From contig JAUXRT010000446.1 in the NCBI GenBank assembly GCA_030681635.1, positions 1 through 9,229 on the forward strand: DNA of 9,229 bases. The letters are read 5' to 3'. Shown in pieces: positions 1 through 6,049 of this stretch. Position 1 is the first letter of the stretch. Each line of letters starts with the position of its first letter. A program made the position numbers and the translations under genes. A model generated the notes under the pieces. It did no database searches, had not been told where the DNA came from, and saw only the letters and a program-made list of their open reading frames with translations. The DNA is from Reyranella sp. GTDB lineage: Bacteria; Pseudomonadota; Alphaproteobacteria; Reyranellales; Reyranellaceae.

Positions 1-2
1 TC

Positions 3-791
3 GGCTGCTTTGGCCTGACCGAGCCCGACCACGGCTCCGATCCCGGCGGCATGAAGACACGCGCCGTGACCGTGCCCGGCGGCTACAAGGTCTCGGGCTC
101 CAAGATGTGGATCACCAATTCGCCGATTGCCGACGTGCTGGTGATCTGGGCCAAGCTCGACGGCGGCGCCATCCGCGGCTTCATCCTCGAGCGCGGCATG
201 AAGGGTCTCGAGACCCCCAAGATCGAGGGCAAGTTCAGCCTGCGCGCCTCGGTGACCGGCGGCATCATGATGGACGAGGTCATGGTGCCGGCCGAAAACA
301 TGCTGCCCAACGTCGCCGGCCTCGGTGGCCCGTTCGGCTGCCTCAACAACGCCCGCTTCGGCATCGCCTGGGGGGCCATGGGCGCCGCCGAGTTCTGCTG
401 GAAGCAGGCGCGCAACTACACGCTCGACCGCAAGCAGTTCGGCCGGCCGCTGGCCGCCAACCAGCTGATCCAGAAGAAGCTCGCCGACATGCAGACCGAG
501 ATCGCGCTCGGCCTGCAGGCCTGCGTGCGCGTCGGCCGCCTCAAGGACGCGGGCCATGCCCAGCCGGAGATGATCTCGCTGATCAAGCGCAACAACTGCG
601 GCAAGGCGCTCGATATCGCCCGTGTCGCCCGCGACATGCACGGCGGCAACGGCGTGTCGGACGAGTATCACGTGATCCGCCACGTCATGAACCTCGAGGC
701 CGTGAACACCTACGAGGGCACGCACGACGTCCATGCGCTGATCCTCGGCCGCGCCATGACCGGCATCCAGGCCTTCTCCTCGGGAGCGTAA
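3..791 (+). CDS. gcdH: Glutaryl-CoA dehydrogenase, C-terminal 262 residues (5' end outside window)
   Basis: This is an FAD-dependent acyl-CoA dehydrogenase that oxidises and decarboxylates glutaryl-CoA to crotonyl-CoA in lysine/tryptophan/glutarate degradation. The frame is open from base 3, and the first residues, GCFGLTEPDHGSDPGG, are the FAD/substrate-binding segment of the family, so roughly the first third of a ~390-residue protein is missing. The ATG at 51 is internal, not the start. The C-terminal part carries the glutaryl-CoA dehydrogenase signatures RNNCGKALDIAR, DMHGGNG and NLEAVNTYEGTHD. The Glu codon at 714-716, in YEGTHD, is the catalytic base. The glutaryl-specific signature separates it from the isobutyryl-CoA dehydrogenase at the other end of the window. 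It ends in TAA at 789-791, five bases before the next gene, so the two are probably cotranscribed. The promoter lies upstream of the window. Confidence 0.95.
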   Translation, partial: GCFGLTEPDHGSDPGGMKTRAVTVPGGYKVSGSKMWITNSPIADVLVIWAKLDGGAIRGFILERGMKGLETPKIEGKFSLRASVTGGIMMDEVMVPAENMLPNVAGLGGPFGCLNNARFGIAWGAMGAAEFCWKQARNYTLDRKQFGRPLAANQLIQKKLADMQTEIALGLQACVRVGRLKDAGHAQPEMISLIKRNNCGKALDIARVARDMHGGNGVSDEYHVIRHVMNLEAVNTYEGTHDVHALILGRAMTGIQAFSSGA

Positions 792-796
792 CCGGC

Positions 797-1543
797 GTGG
801 ACCTGCCGCCCCTCGGCGACATCGCGATCGTCGCCGCCGGGGCGCTGGCCGCGGGCTTCGTCAACGGGCTGAGCGGCACCGGCTATGCGCTGGTGGCGCT
901 GGGTTTCTGGCTGCAGGCAATGTCACCGCTCACCGCCGCGCCCCTCACCGCGCTTTGCGGCGTCATGGGCCACGTGCAATCCCTGCCGACCATCTGGAAG
1001 GCCGTTCGCTGGCCGCGCCTATGGCCGATGCTGGTCGCCGGCATCATCGGCGTGCCGATCGGCACGATGATGCTGGAGCATGTACGGCCGAGCCCGCTCA
1101 AGGTCGGTGTCGGCACGCTGCTGATCTTCTATAGCGCCTGGATGGCTTTCGTACGCAGGCCGCCCATCATCACAGGCGGCGGCCGCGCCGCCGACGCGGC
1201 CGTCGGTTTCACCGGCGGCGTGCTGGGCGGCATGGCCAGCCTCAGCGGCCCGGCGCCGGCGATCTGGGCGCAGCTGCGCGGCTTCGGCAAGAACGAGCAG
1301 CGCGGCGTCAACCAGCCCTTCAACATGAGCATCCTGCTGCTCGCCCTGGCCTCGGCCGGCATCGCAGGCTTCCTCGATCGCACCTTCTTCATCTGGGCGG
1401 CGATCACGGTACCCGTCACCCTGATCGGCGCCCGGCTCGGCCTGATGCTGTATGGGCGGATCGACGACACCGGCTTCCGGCGCATCATCCTGGGCCTGCT
1501 CACCCTCTCGGGCGCAACGCTGATCGTCTCAAGCCTGCGTTAG
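797..1543 (+). CDS. TauE/SafE-family sulfite exporter-like membrane permease
   Basis: A 248-residue integral inner-membrane protein of the TauE/SafE family, whose members are linked to transport of sulfite, sulfoacetate or other organic anions; the substrate here cannot be told from sequence. The family's internal duplication is visible: GFVNGLSGTGYALVAL (about 20-36) followed by TAAPLTALCGVMGHV (46-60), echoed by GFTGGVLGGMASLSGPAPAIWAQLRG (about 137-162). Hydrophobic segments lie near 8-40, 46-60, 75-93, 102-120, 135-157, 176-193, 197-215 and 228-245. The GTG at 797 is chosen because a GGGAG Shine-Dalgarno lies at 782-786, the first transmembrane motif begins within 20 residues, and the next in-frame ATG (near 920) would delete that motif. 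The open frame running back to 107 is antisense-like noise under gcdH. The 3' end overlaps the convergent GST gene by 15 bp. Confidence 0.88.
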   Translation: MDLPPLGDIAIVAAGALAAGFVNGLSGTGYALVALGFWLQAMSPLTAAPLTALCGVMGHVQSLPTIWKAVRWPRLWPMLVAGIIGVPIGTMMLEHVRPSPLKVGVGTLLIFYSAWMAFVRRPPIITGGGRAADAAVGFTGGVLGGMASLSGPAPAIWAQLRGFGKNEQRGVNQPFNMSILLLALASAGIAGFLDRTFFIWAAITVPVTLIGARLGLMLYGRIDDTGFRRIILGLLTLSGATLIVSSLR

Positions 1544-1546
1544 CGC
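1512..1546. other. Imperfect inverted repeat across the convergent gene ends
   Basis: GCGCAACGC (1512-1520) can pair with GCGTTAGCGC (1537-1546), giving a nine-base-pair stem with one bulged A and a 16-nt loop. It spans both stop codons of the overlapping convergent genes. There is no T-tract on either side, so it is not a clear intrinsic terminator. It could act as a weak bidirectional stop or RNA-stabilising hairpin, or be chance in GC-rich coding DNA. Confidence 0.25.
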
Positions 1547-2524
1547 AGCGAGGCAGCCGCTCTCGCGGAGGATCGCCTCCAGGCCTGAGGCCCCCTTGGC
1601 AGCCGCATACTTGCGCCGGATCTCGGCCAGCGAGCGCGCATGATATTTCTGCGGCTCCTGCGACCACGTCGTGCCGCCGAGAGACAGCTCGAACGTCTTG
1701 TCGCCGGCAGCGATCGCCGCGGTATTGGCGACGGACCACGGCAGGAAGAGAGCGCCGACCTCCTCCTTGAGCAGCGGCATCAGCGTCGGCGCCAGTGCCG
1801 GCCAAGCCTCGAACGCACTGTCCGCCTTCGGCGCGATCATTCTCTGCACCCAGGCCATCACATGAGGCGCCGAGGCCCGCATGATCGCCCCCGGCGTCGG
1901 ATCGGTGGCGGCCTCATAAAGCTGGGCCCACAGGCCGAAATCCGCCATCGCCGGGCGCCCGCCCAGCACGTAGGGCCGCGTCGCGAGGTGCGCGTTGAGC
2001 AGCGCCAGCACCTGCTTGAACGAGGCCTCGATCAAGGGCTGGGTCCTGTCGTTCGAGCCCACGAAGCCCAGGCGGCCCATCATGCGCTCGGCCACGGCCG
2101 CGCGGGCCTGGGCCACGGCCAGCGTGCCTTGGGCGCCCATCATCTGGACGGCAATGCGCTCGGCGGTCGACCAGACGTCGGGCTGGTAGCGCCAGCGATA
2201 GTGGAACATCCACTTGTTGCCCCACTCGTCGCCATACTCCTCCAGCAGCGCCGAGAGGAATGCCAGCGCAGGATCGGCGGGAACGGTCGAGGGTTCCGGT
2301 GTCGATGCCTCGAAGCGTTCCAGGATCGGCGTCGAATCCTGAAGGCCATCTCCTTCGGGTGTCACCACCAGCGGCACCAGCGGCAGCTTGGCGTATTTCT
2401 GGAACTCGGCCTGGACCGCGGGCGAGCGCAGGATCCATTCGTGGGCCACGTTCTTGTAGCGGAAGAAGGATCGGACCTTCACCGAGTAGGGCGACAGTTC
2501 GGAGCCGAAGATCCTGTATGTCAT
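1529..2524 (-). CDS. Glutathione S-transferase family protein with long C-terminal extension
   Basis: A 331-residue cytosolic GST-fold protein. The N-terminal thioredoxin-like domain (about 1-75) has SELSPYSVKVRSFFRYK (8-24), where a Ser is the likely thiol-activating residue. It also has LPLVPLVV with the presumed cis-Pro51, and QDSTPILERF (62-71), whose Asp63-Ser64 would bind the glutathione gamma-glutamyl group. The helical C-terminal domain (about 85-230) contains PAMADFGLWAQL (191-202), the usual GST N-capping region. Residues after about 240 form an extra segment of some 90 residues, so it is longer than a typical 200-230-residue GST. Start: the frame opens at TTG 2533, but ATG at 2524-2522 is preferred because it overlaps the corA stop as TGATG, a translational-coupling arrangement. 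It is the last gene of the operon and overlaps the convergent permease gene. The substrate is unknown. Confidence 0.82.
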   Translation of the reverse strand: MTYRIFGSELSPYSVKVRSFFRYKNVAHEWILRSPAVQAEFQKYAKLPLVPLVVTPEGDGLQDSTPILERFEASTPEPSTVPADPALAFLSALLEEYGDEWGNKWMFHYRWRYQPDVWSTAERIAVQMMGAQGTLAVAQARAAVAERMMGRLGFVGSNDRTQPLIEASFKQVLALLNAHLATRPYVLGGRPAMADFGLWAQLYEAATDPTPGAIMRASAPHVMAWVQRMIAPKADSAFEAWPALAPTLMPLLKEEVGALFLPWSVANTAAIAAGDKTFELSLGGTTWSQEPQKYHARSLAEIRRKYAAAKGASGLEAILRESGCLAALTQA

Positions 2525-3591
2525 CAAATCCAACGTTTGCGCTTCAGCCAGAAGAAGATGCCGCCGACGATCACGACGACCATCACCCAGAAGAAGTAAT
2601 AGCCGTACTGCCAGCCGAGTTCGGGCATGTTGCCGAGCTGGGTATCGAAATTCATGCCGTAAATGCCGGCCAGGAAGCTGAGCGGCATGAAGAACACGGT
2701 GATGATCGCCATCGTCTTCATGACCTCGGCCATGCGATTGGACGAGTCCATGAGATAGACTTCCATCAGGCCGTTGGTCATTTCACGGTAGCTCTCGACA
2801 AGGTCCAGCACCGCCACCGCATGGTCGAAGCAGTCGCGCAGGTAGGTTCGCGTCTCCGGCATGATGTAGGGAACATCGGGCCGCATCACGGCCAATACGG
2901 TCTCGCGCTCGGCCCACTGGATGCGATGGAACGCCACCAGCGCGCGCCGCGCCTGATGGATGTGGGCCAACGTATCCTTCGTCGGACGCCCGAGCGCCTC
3001 CTCTTCCAGTTCCTCGATATGGCTCGACAGCGCCTCGATCAGCGGGAACTTGCGATCGACGACGAGATCGATCAGCGCATAGACGAGGTAGTCGACGCCG
3101 AACGTGCGCAGCCTCGATCCCGCGGTCTGGATGCGGTCGCGCACCGCCTTGAAGATGTCGGCCTTGTGATCGTGGAACGAGATCACGTAGTTGTCGCCGA
3201 AGAAGATGCTGACCTGCCGGCCCTTCAGCTCGCAGTCCTCGTACGCCGGGTCGTTCAGGACGATGAAGCCCTGCCCTTCGTAGAGATCGAGCTTGCTTCT
3301 CTGGTTGGCGTGGAACACGTCCTCGAGCGCCAGGGGATGCAGGTTGAAGGCCATGCCGAGGTCGCGCAGCATCTCCGAACTCGGCCGGCCCGCCACGTCG
3401 ATCCAGGTATGGCCGGGCGTGCCGAGATGGAAGCGGCACTGGTCGACCTCGACGCCATGCACGACCTCGACGTCCTCAGCCGTGTACTCGACCAGGGTAA
3501 AATCGAGCGCCTCGTCGGCCACCGGGGCGCGCCCGGCGAGCGTCCCGGGCGACGTGCCGGGCTTGGTATGGCGGTGAAAGAAGCCGTCCAT
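2524..3591 (-). CDS. corA: CorA-type magnesium/cobalt (divalent cation) transporter
   Basis: A 355-residue inner-membrane channel of the CorA/2-TM-GxN family, which moves Mg2+ (also Co2+/Ni2+) as a pentamer. The large cytoplasmic N-terminal domain (about 30-290) includes a long acidic helix with HIEELEEEAL (191-200). Two C-terminal membrane helices follow, about 293-311 (IITVFFMPLSFLAGI) and 331-349. The selectivity motif YGMN ends the first helix (GMN 312-314), and the loop carries MPEL (322-325), both diagnostic of CorA. The protein ends in the basic tail KRKRWI. The frame extends to TTG 3606, but ATG 3591-3589 is preferred because an AGAGGG ribosome-binding site lies just upstream. It sits about 40 nt after the ABM-like gene and its stop overlaps the start of the following GST gene by one base, so it is probably expressed with the operon. 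The substrate metal is not determined. Confidence 0.92.
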   Translation of the reverse strand: MDGFFHRHTKPGTSPGTLAGRAPVADEALDFTLVEYTAEDVEVVHGVEVDQCRFHLGTPGHTWIDVAGRPSSEMLRDLGMAFNLHPLALEDVFHANQRSKLDLYEGQGFIVLNDPAYEDCELKGRQVSIFFGDNYVISFHDHKADIFKAVRDRIQTAGSRLRTFGVDYLVYALIDLVVDRKFPLIEALSSHIEELEEEALGRPTKDTLAHIHQARRALVAFHRIQWAERETVLAVMRPDVPYIMPETRTYLRDCFDHAVAVLDLVESYREMTNGLMEVYLMDSSNRMAEVMKTMAIITVFFMPLSFLAGIYGMNFDTQLGNMPELGWQYGYYFFWVMVVVIVGGIFFWLKRKRWI

Positions 3592-3621
3592 CGTCCCTCT
3601 CGCCAATCCGTCCTGATGCCC

Positions 3622-3631
3622 GGTCCGGACC
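3622..3631. repeat. Perfect 10-bp palindrome GGTCCGGACC just after the ABM-like gene
   Basis: GGTCCGGACC is its own reverse complement and abuts the stop codon (3634-3632, minus strand) of the small monooxygenase-like gene, in the about 40-nt gap before corA. This is the longest intergenic gap within the operon. It has no poly-U run, so it is not a convincing terminator. It may be chance. Confidence 0.3.
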
Positions 3632-3916
3632 TCAGACTTCCTGCATCACCTGGACGTCGGGGCGGCCGGCGAGATAGTCGCCGAGCTTGCGGCCGAGTTC
3701 CTTGAAGTGCGGCGCCGCGCGATGTGCATCCAGCGCCGCCTGGTCGTCGTAGCGCTCCAACATGACGTAAACATTAACGTCGGCCGTCTTGTGCAGGGCG
3801 TAGAGCTTGGTGCCCGGCTCGTCGGCCTGCACCTTGACCTGTAACGCCTTCATCGTCGCCTCGAAATCGGCGTTGGTTCCGGGCTTGATGGTCAGTTTCG
3901 CGATGACGCCGATCAT
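3632..3916 (-). CDS. Small ABM-fold (antibiotic biosynthesis monooxygenase / YgiN-like) protein
   Basis: A 94-residue single-domain protein matching the dimeric alpha-beta-barrel ABM family, which includes quinol monooxygenases such as YgiN, heme-degrading enzymes and many proteins of unknown role. Typical features are the opening strand MIGVIAKLTIKPG, the mid segment EPGTKLYALHK (33-43), the strand VNVYVMLERYDDQAALDAH (47-65) and the AHRAAPHFKELG motif (64-75) that closes the active-site pocket. The length is normal for the family. The ATG at 3916-3914 is well supported by GAAGGAG at 3930-3924, which overlaps the stop codon of the upstream MaoC gene, indicating coupled translation. In this context it may oxidise or isomerise a small aromatic or quinol, but nothing in the sequence fixes the substrate. 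Confidence 0.82.
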   Translation of the reverse strand: MIGVIAKLTIKPGTNADFEATMKALQVKVQADEPGTKLYALHKTADVNVYVMLERYDDQAALDAHRAAPHFKELGRKLGDYLAGRPDVQVMQEV

Positions 3917-3929
3917 GGTCCCGCTCCTT

Positions 3930-4421
3930 CTATTGTGGCCGCTTTTTAATCAGGTACTTGTGCTCGCCGTCGCTTACCAACTCACCCTTCTGGTTGTGGA
4001 TGGTGAGCTTGAGGACGGCGACACCCGTGGTCCGGCCCGGCTTCAGCTCGCTCACCGTCAGCATCGGATAGAGCGTGTCGCCGACATAGACCGGCTTCAG
4101 GAACCGCGACGACTGCTCGAGGAAGCCGATCAGCGACTCGCCCACGACATGGGGAAAGATCCCGCCGCCGGCCGCGCCCTGGATCGCCACCTGCAGCCCA
4201 TGCGCCAGCATGTCCCGGTGCCCGAGCGCCTTGCAGTACTCACGATCGTAGTGGATCGGGTGATTGTCGCCGCTCGCCAGCTGGAAGGCGGAGAACAGCG
4301 CCTCTGTCTGGGTGCGCGAGTTGATGTAGAACTTCTGCCCGACCTTGAGGTCTTCGAACCAATGAGCCGGCCCAAAGCGGTGCTCGGCAGGATCGAAGGG
4401 TTTTACGTCTGTGTCCGGCAC
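3930..4421 (-). CDS. MaoC-like hot-dog fold dehydratase / (R)-enoyl-CoA hydratase family
   Basis: A 163-residue single hot-dog protein of the MaoC/R-hydratase family, which hydrates enoyl-CoA or dehydrates 3-hydroxyacyl-CoA. The hydratase motif ASGDNHPIHYD (49-59) supplies the catalytic Asp52 and His57 with the normal five-residue spacing. It is followed by AHGLQVAIQGAAGGGIFP (73-90), and SSRFLKPVYVGDTLYP (104-119) is the typical C-terminal half. The N-terminus FEDLKVGQKFYINSRTQTE (22-40) also fits. Start: the open frame extends far upstream under the GST gene, but homology begins near GTG 4421-4419, which has GGGAGA at 4434-4429, eight bases away. The ATG at 4426-4424 is out of frame and yields only seven codons. 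It lies 28 nt after the LigE-like GST gene and 13 nt before the ABM-like gene. Whether it hydrates methacrylyl-CoA in valine breakdown is untested inference. Confidence 0.87.
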   Translation of the reverse strand: MPDTDVKPFDPAEHRFGPAHWFEDLKVGQKFYINSRTQTEALFSAFQLASGDNHPIHYDREYCKALGHRDMLAHGLQVAIQGAAGGGIFPHVVGESLIGFLEQSSRFLKPVYVGDTLYPMLTVSELKPGRTTGVAVLKLTIHNQKGELVSDGEHKYLIKKRPQ

Positions 4422-4449
4422 GGCATTTTCTCCCAGTGTGTCTCGACTT

Positions 4450-5136
4450 CTACGCCGCCTTCGCCTTGCGGGCCATACCGTCGAACAGGTCGAGCATGCG
4501 CTCGCGCCAGGCATAGACCGGGTCGTCGGCTTCCAGGAGCTCGAGTGGGCTGATCGTGCGCGGCCACATGAAAGTGCCGGCGAGGATATAGTCCGGATAG
4601 GCGGCCTCGGCGCCGGACAGGAACTTCTGCTCGCGCAACGTCCGGCGCGCCGGTTCGAGTGCTGCCCGGAACGCCGCCAGTCCCTTCTCTCTCGCCTGTG
4701 CCTGGAACCGGGCGAAGTCCTTGGTGCCCAGCCGCGCACCACGCGACTCGGCGATGTATTCCTTGTCTTGCGGCCGCACGCGGTCATAGAGGTCGCCCAC
4801 GACCATGGGGAAGATCGCGCCGTTCACCACGACGTCGGCCCAGCCGTTGATGAAGCGTGCGTAGGAACGGCCCATCTCGCTCTTGAGGAGCAGCCGTTCC
4901 GGATATTTCTCATCCAGGTAGACGGCGATGGCCCAGCTGTCCTTGACCGGCTTCTCGCCGTCCTTGATCACCGGCACGGTCTTGGAATCGGCGAAGGCGA
5001 TCTTCTCCTTCTCCGTGAACCCCATCGGCACGTTGGTGTAGTCGAGGCCCTTGTGCGCCAGAGCGAACTTGGCGCGCCAGCAGAACGGGCTGGGGCGGCG
5101 GTCGTCGTCGAAGGCGAGATCGTAGAGCGTGATCAT
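4450..5136 (-). CDS. Glutathione S-transferase, beta-etherase (LigE)-like
   Basis: A 228-residue cytosolic GST. The thioredoxin-like domain (1-82) starts MITLYDLAF and has SPFCWRAKFALAHKGLDY (16-33), with Ser16 and Cys19 near the glutathione site, KTVPVI (52-57) with cis-Pro55, and VKDSWAIAVYLDEKYPER (64-81) binding the gamma-glutamyl group. The helical domain has AYPDYILAGTFMW (179-191) and ends DDPVYAWRERMLDLFDGMAR. From memory of the family, the opening segment, DSWxIAxYLDEKYP and the LFDG ending resemble bacterial beta-etherase LigE and fungal GSTFuA proteins more than MaiA or theta GSTs. Ether cleavage itself cannot be claimed. The frame opens at 5193, but ATG 5136-5134 follows a GAGGG site overlapping the mmsB stop and matches the usual N-terminus. 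It lies 7 nt after mmsB. Confidence 0.87.
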   Translation of the reverse strand: MITLYDLAFDDDRRPSPFCWRAKFALAHKGLDYTNVPMGFTEKEKIAFADSKTVPVIKDGEKPVKDSWAIAVYLDEKYPERLLLKSEMGRSYARFINGWADVVVNGAIFPMVVGDLYDRVRPQDKEYIAESRGARLGTKDFARFQAQAREKGLAAFRAALEPARRTLREQKFLSGAEAAYPDYILAGTFMWPRTISPLELLEADDPVYAWRERMLDLFDGMARKAKAA

Positions 5137-5143
5137 CGAACCC

Positions 5144-6025
5144 TCACTTCCCGTCCAGCATCCTGATGATGCCCGAGAAGTCCTTGGCCGCATTGCCGCT
5201 GTTGACGAACAGGTTGAAGAGTTGCGCCGCCTCCGCCCCCAGCGGCGTGCTGGCTCCCGCCGCGTTCGCCGCCTGCTGCGCGAGCATCAGGTCCTTCAGC
5301 ATCATCGCCGCGGTAAAGCCCGCCTGGTAGTCGCGGTTGGCCGGCGACGCCGGCACCGGACCCGGCACCGGGCAGTAGTTGACCAGCGACCAGCACGAGC
5401 CCGACGAGGTCGAGGCGACATCGAACAGCTTCTGGGCGTCGAGACCCAGCCGCTTGGCCAGCATGAACCCTTCGCTGACGGCGATCATCGAGATGCCGAG
5501 GATCATGTTGTTGCAGATCTTGGCCGCCTGGCCGTTGCCGCTGGCGCCGGCATGGACGATGTTCTTGCCCATCTTCTCCAGGATTGGCCGGGCCTTGCCG
5601 AACGCGCCGTCGTCGCCGCCGACCATGAAGGTGAGCGTGCCTGCCGTGGCGCCGCCGACACCGCCCGACACTGGCGCATCGATCATCTCCATCCCCGCCT
5701 TATCCGCCAGAGCCGCCACATGGCGCGCACTGTCGACATCGATGGTCGAGCAGTCGATCAACAGGGTGCCCTTGGCGACGTTGGGCAGCACGTCCTTCTC
5801 ATAGACCTCGCGCACATGCTTGCCGGCCGGCAGCATGGTGACGACGATCTCGGCACCCTTGACCGCCTCGGCCGCCGACGCCGCCTTGTGCGCGCCCTTC
5901 TCCACCGCCGTCTTCACGGCGGCATCCGACAGGTCGAAGGCCGTCACGTGATGCTGTGCCTTGGCGAGGTTGGCGGCCATCGGGCCGCCCATGTTGCCGA
6001 GACCGATGAAGGCGATTTTCGCCAT
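5144..6025 (-). CDS. mmsB: 3-hydroxyisobutyrate dehydrogenase
   Basis: A 293-residue NAD-dependent beta-hydroxyacid dehydrogenase that oxidises 3-hydroxyisobutyrate to methylmalonate semialdehyde in valine degradation. The Rossmann domain begins at once with IAFIGLGNMGGPMAANL (4-20, GxGxxG at 8-13) and has Asp31 at the end of the second strand, as expected for NAD rather than NADP. Substrate-binding DAPVSGGVGGA lies at 117-127 and the catalytic Lys169 in GQAAKICNN (165-173). The C-terminal helical domain contains NYCPVPGPVPASPANRDY and MMLKDL (241-246, Lys244-Asp245), the pattern typical of 3-hydroxyisobutyrate rather than tartronate semialdehyde enzymes. Length is standard. The ATG at 6025-6023 has GGGAGG at 6036-6031, five bases away. 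It follows the CoA hydrolase by 24 nt, matching the order of pathway steps. Confidence 0.94.
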   Translation of the reverse strand: MAKIAFIGLGNMGGPMAANLAKAQHHVTAFDLSDAAVKTAVEKGAHKAASAAEAVKGAEIVVTMLPAGKHVREVYEKDVLPNVAKGTLLIDCSTIDVDSARHVAALADKAGMEMIDAPVSGGVGGATAGTLTFMVGGDDGAFGKARPILEKMGKNIVHAGASGNGQAAKICNNMILGISMIAVSEGFMLAKRLGLDAQKLFDVASTSSGSCWSLVNYCPVPGPVPASPANRDYQAGFTAAMMLKDLMLAQQAANAAGASTPLGAEAAQLFNLFVNSGNAAKDFSGIIRMLDGK

Positions 6026-6049
6026 GATGTCCTCCCTGCTGCTGCCGGC

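Noticed and set aside
107..796. Long plus-strand open frame upstream of and in frame with the permease
   Set aside because: It lies out of frame over gcdH, is Arg/His/Pro-rich low-complexity translation typical of GC-rich shadow frames, and the permease homology begins only after the GTG at 797.
1640..3705. Long plus-strand open frames (1640-2599, 2260-3705)
   Set aside because: Both are antisense to the GST and corA genes, with His/Arg/Gln-rich shadow composition and no motifs.
4422..4787. N-terminal extension of the MaoC frame to 4787
   Set aside because: It overlaps the LigE-like GST gene in another frame and is Arg/Ser-rich with no recognisable domain; the GTG at 4421 has a proper ribosome-binding site and begins the family homology.
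5345..5375. Short direct repeats (GGCACCGG / CCGGCACCGG) inside mmsB
   Set aside because: They encode the PVPGPVPASP loop common in this enzyme family; codon-level repetition explains them.
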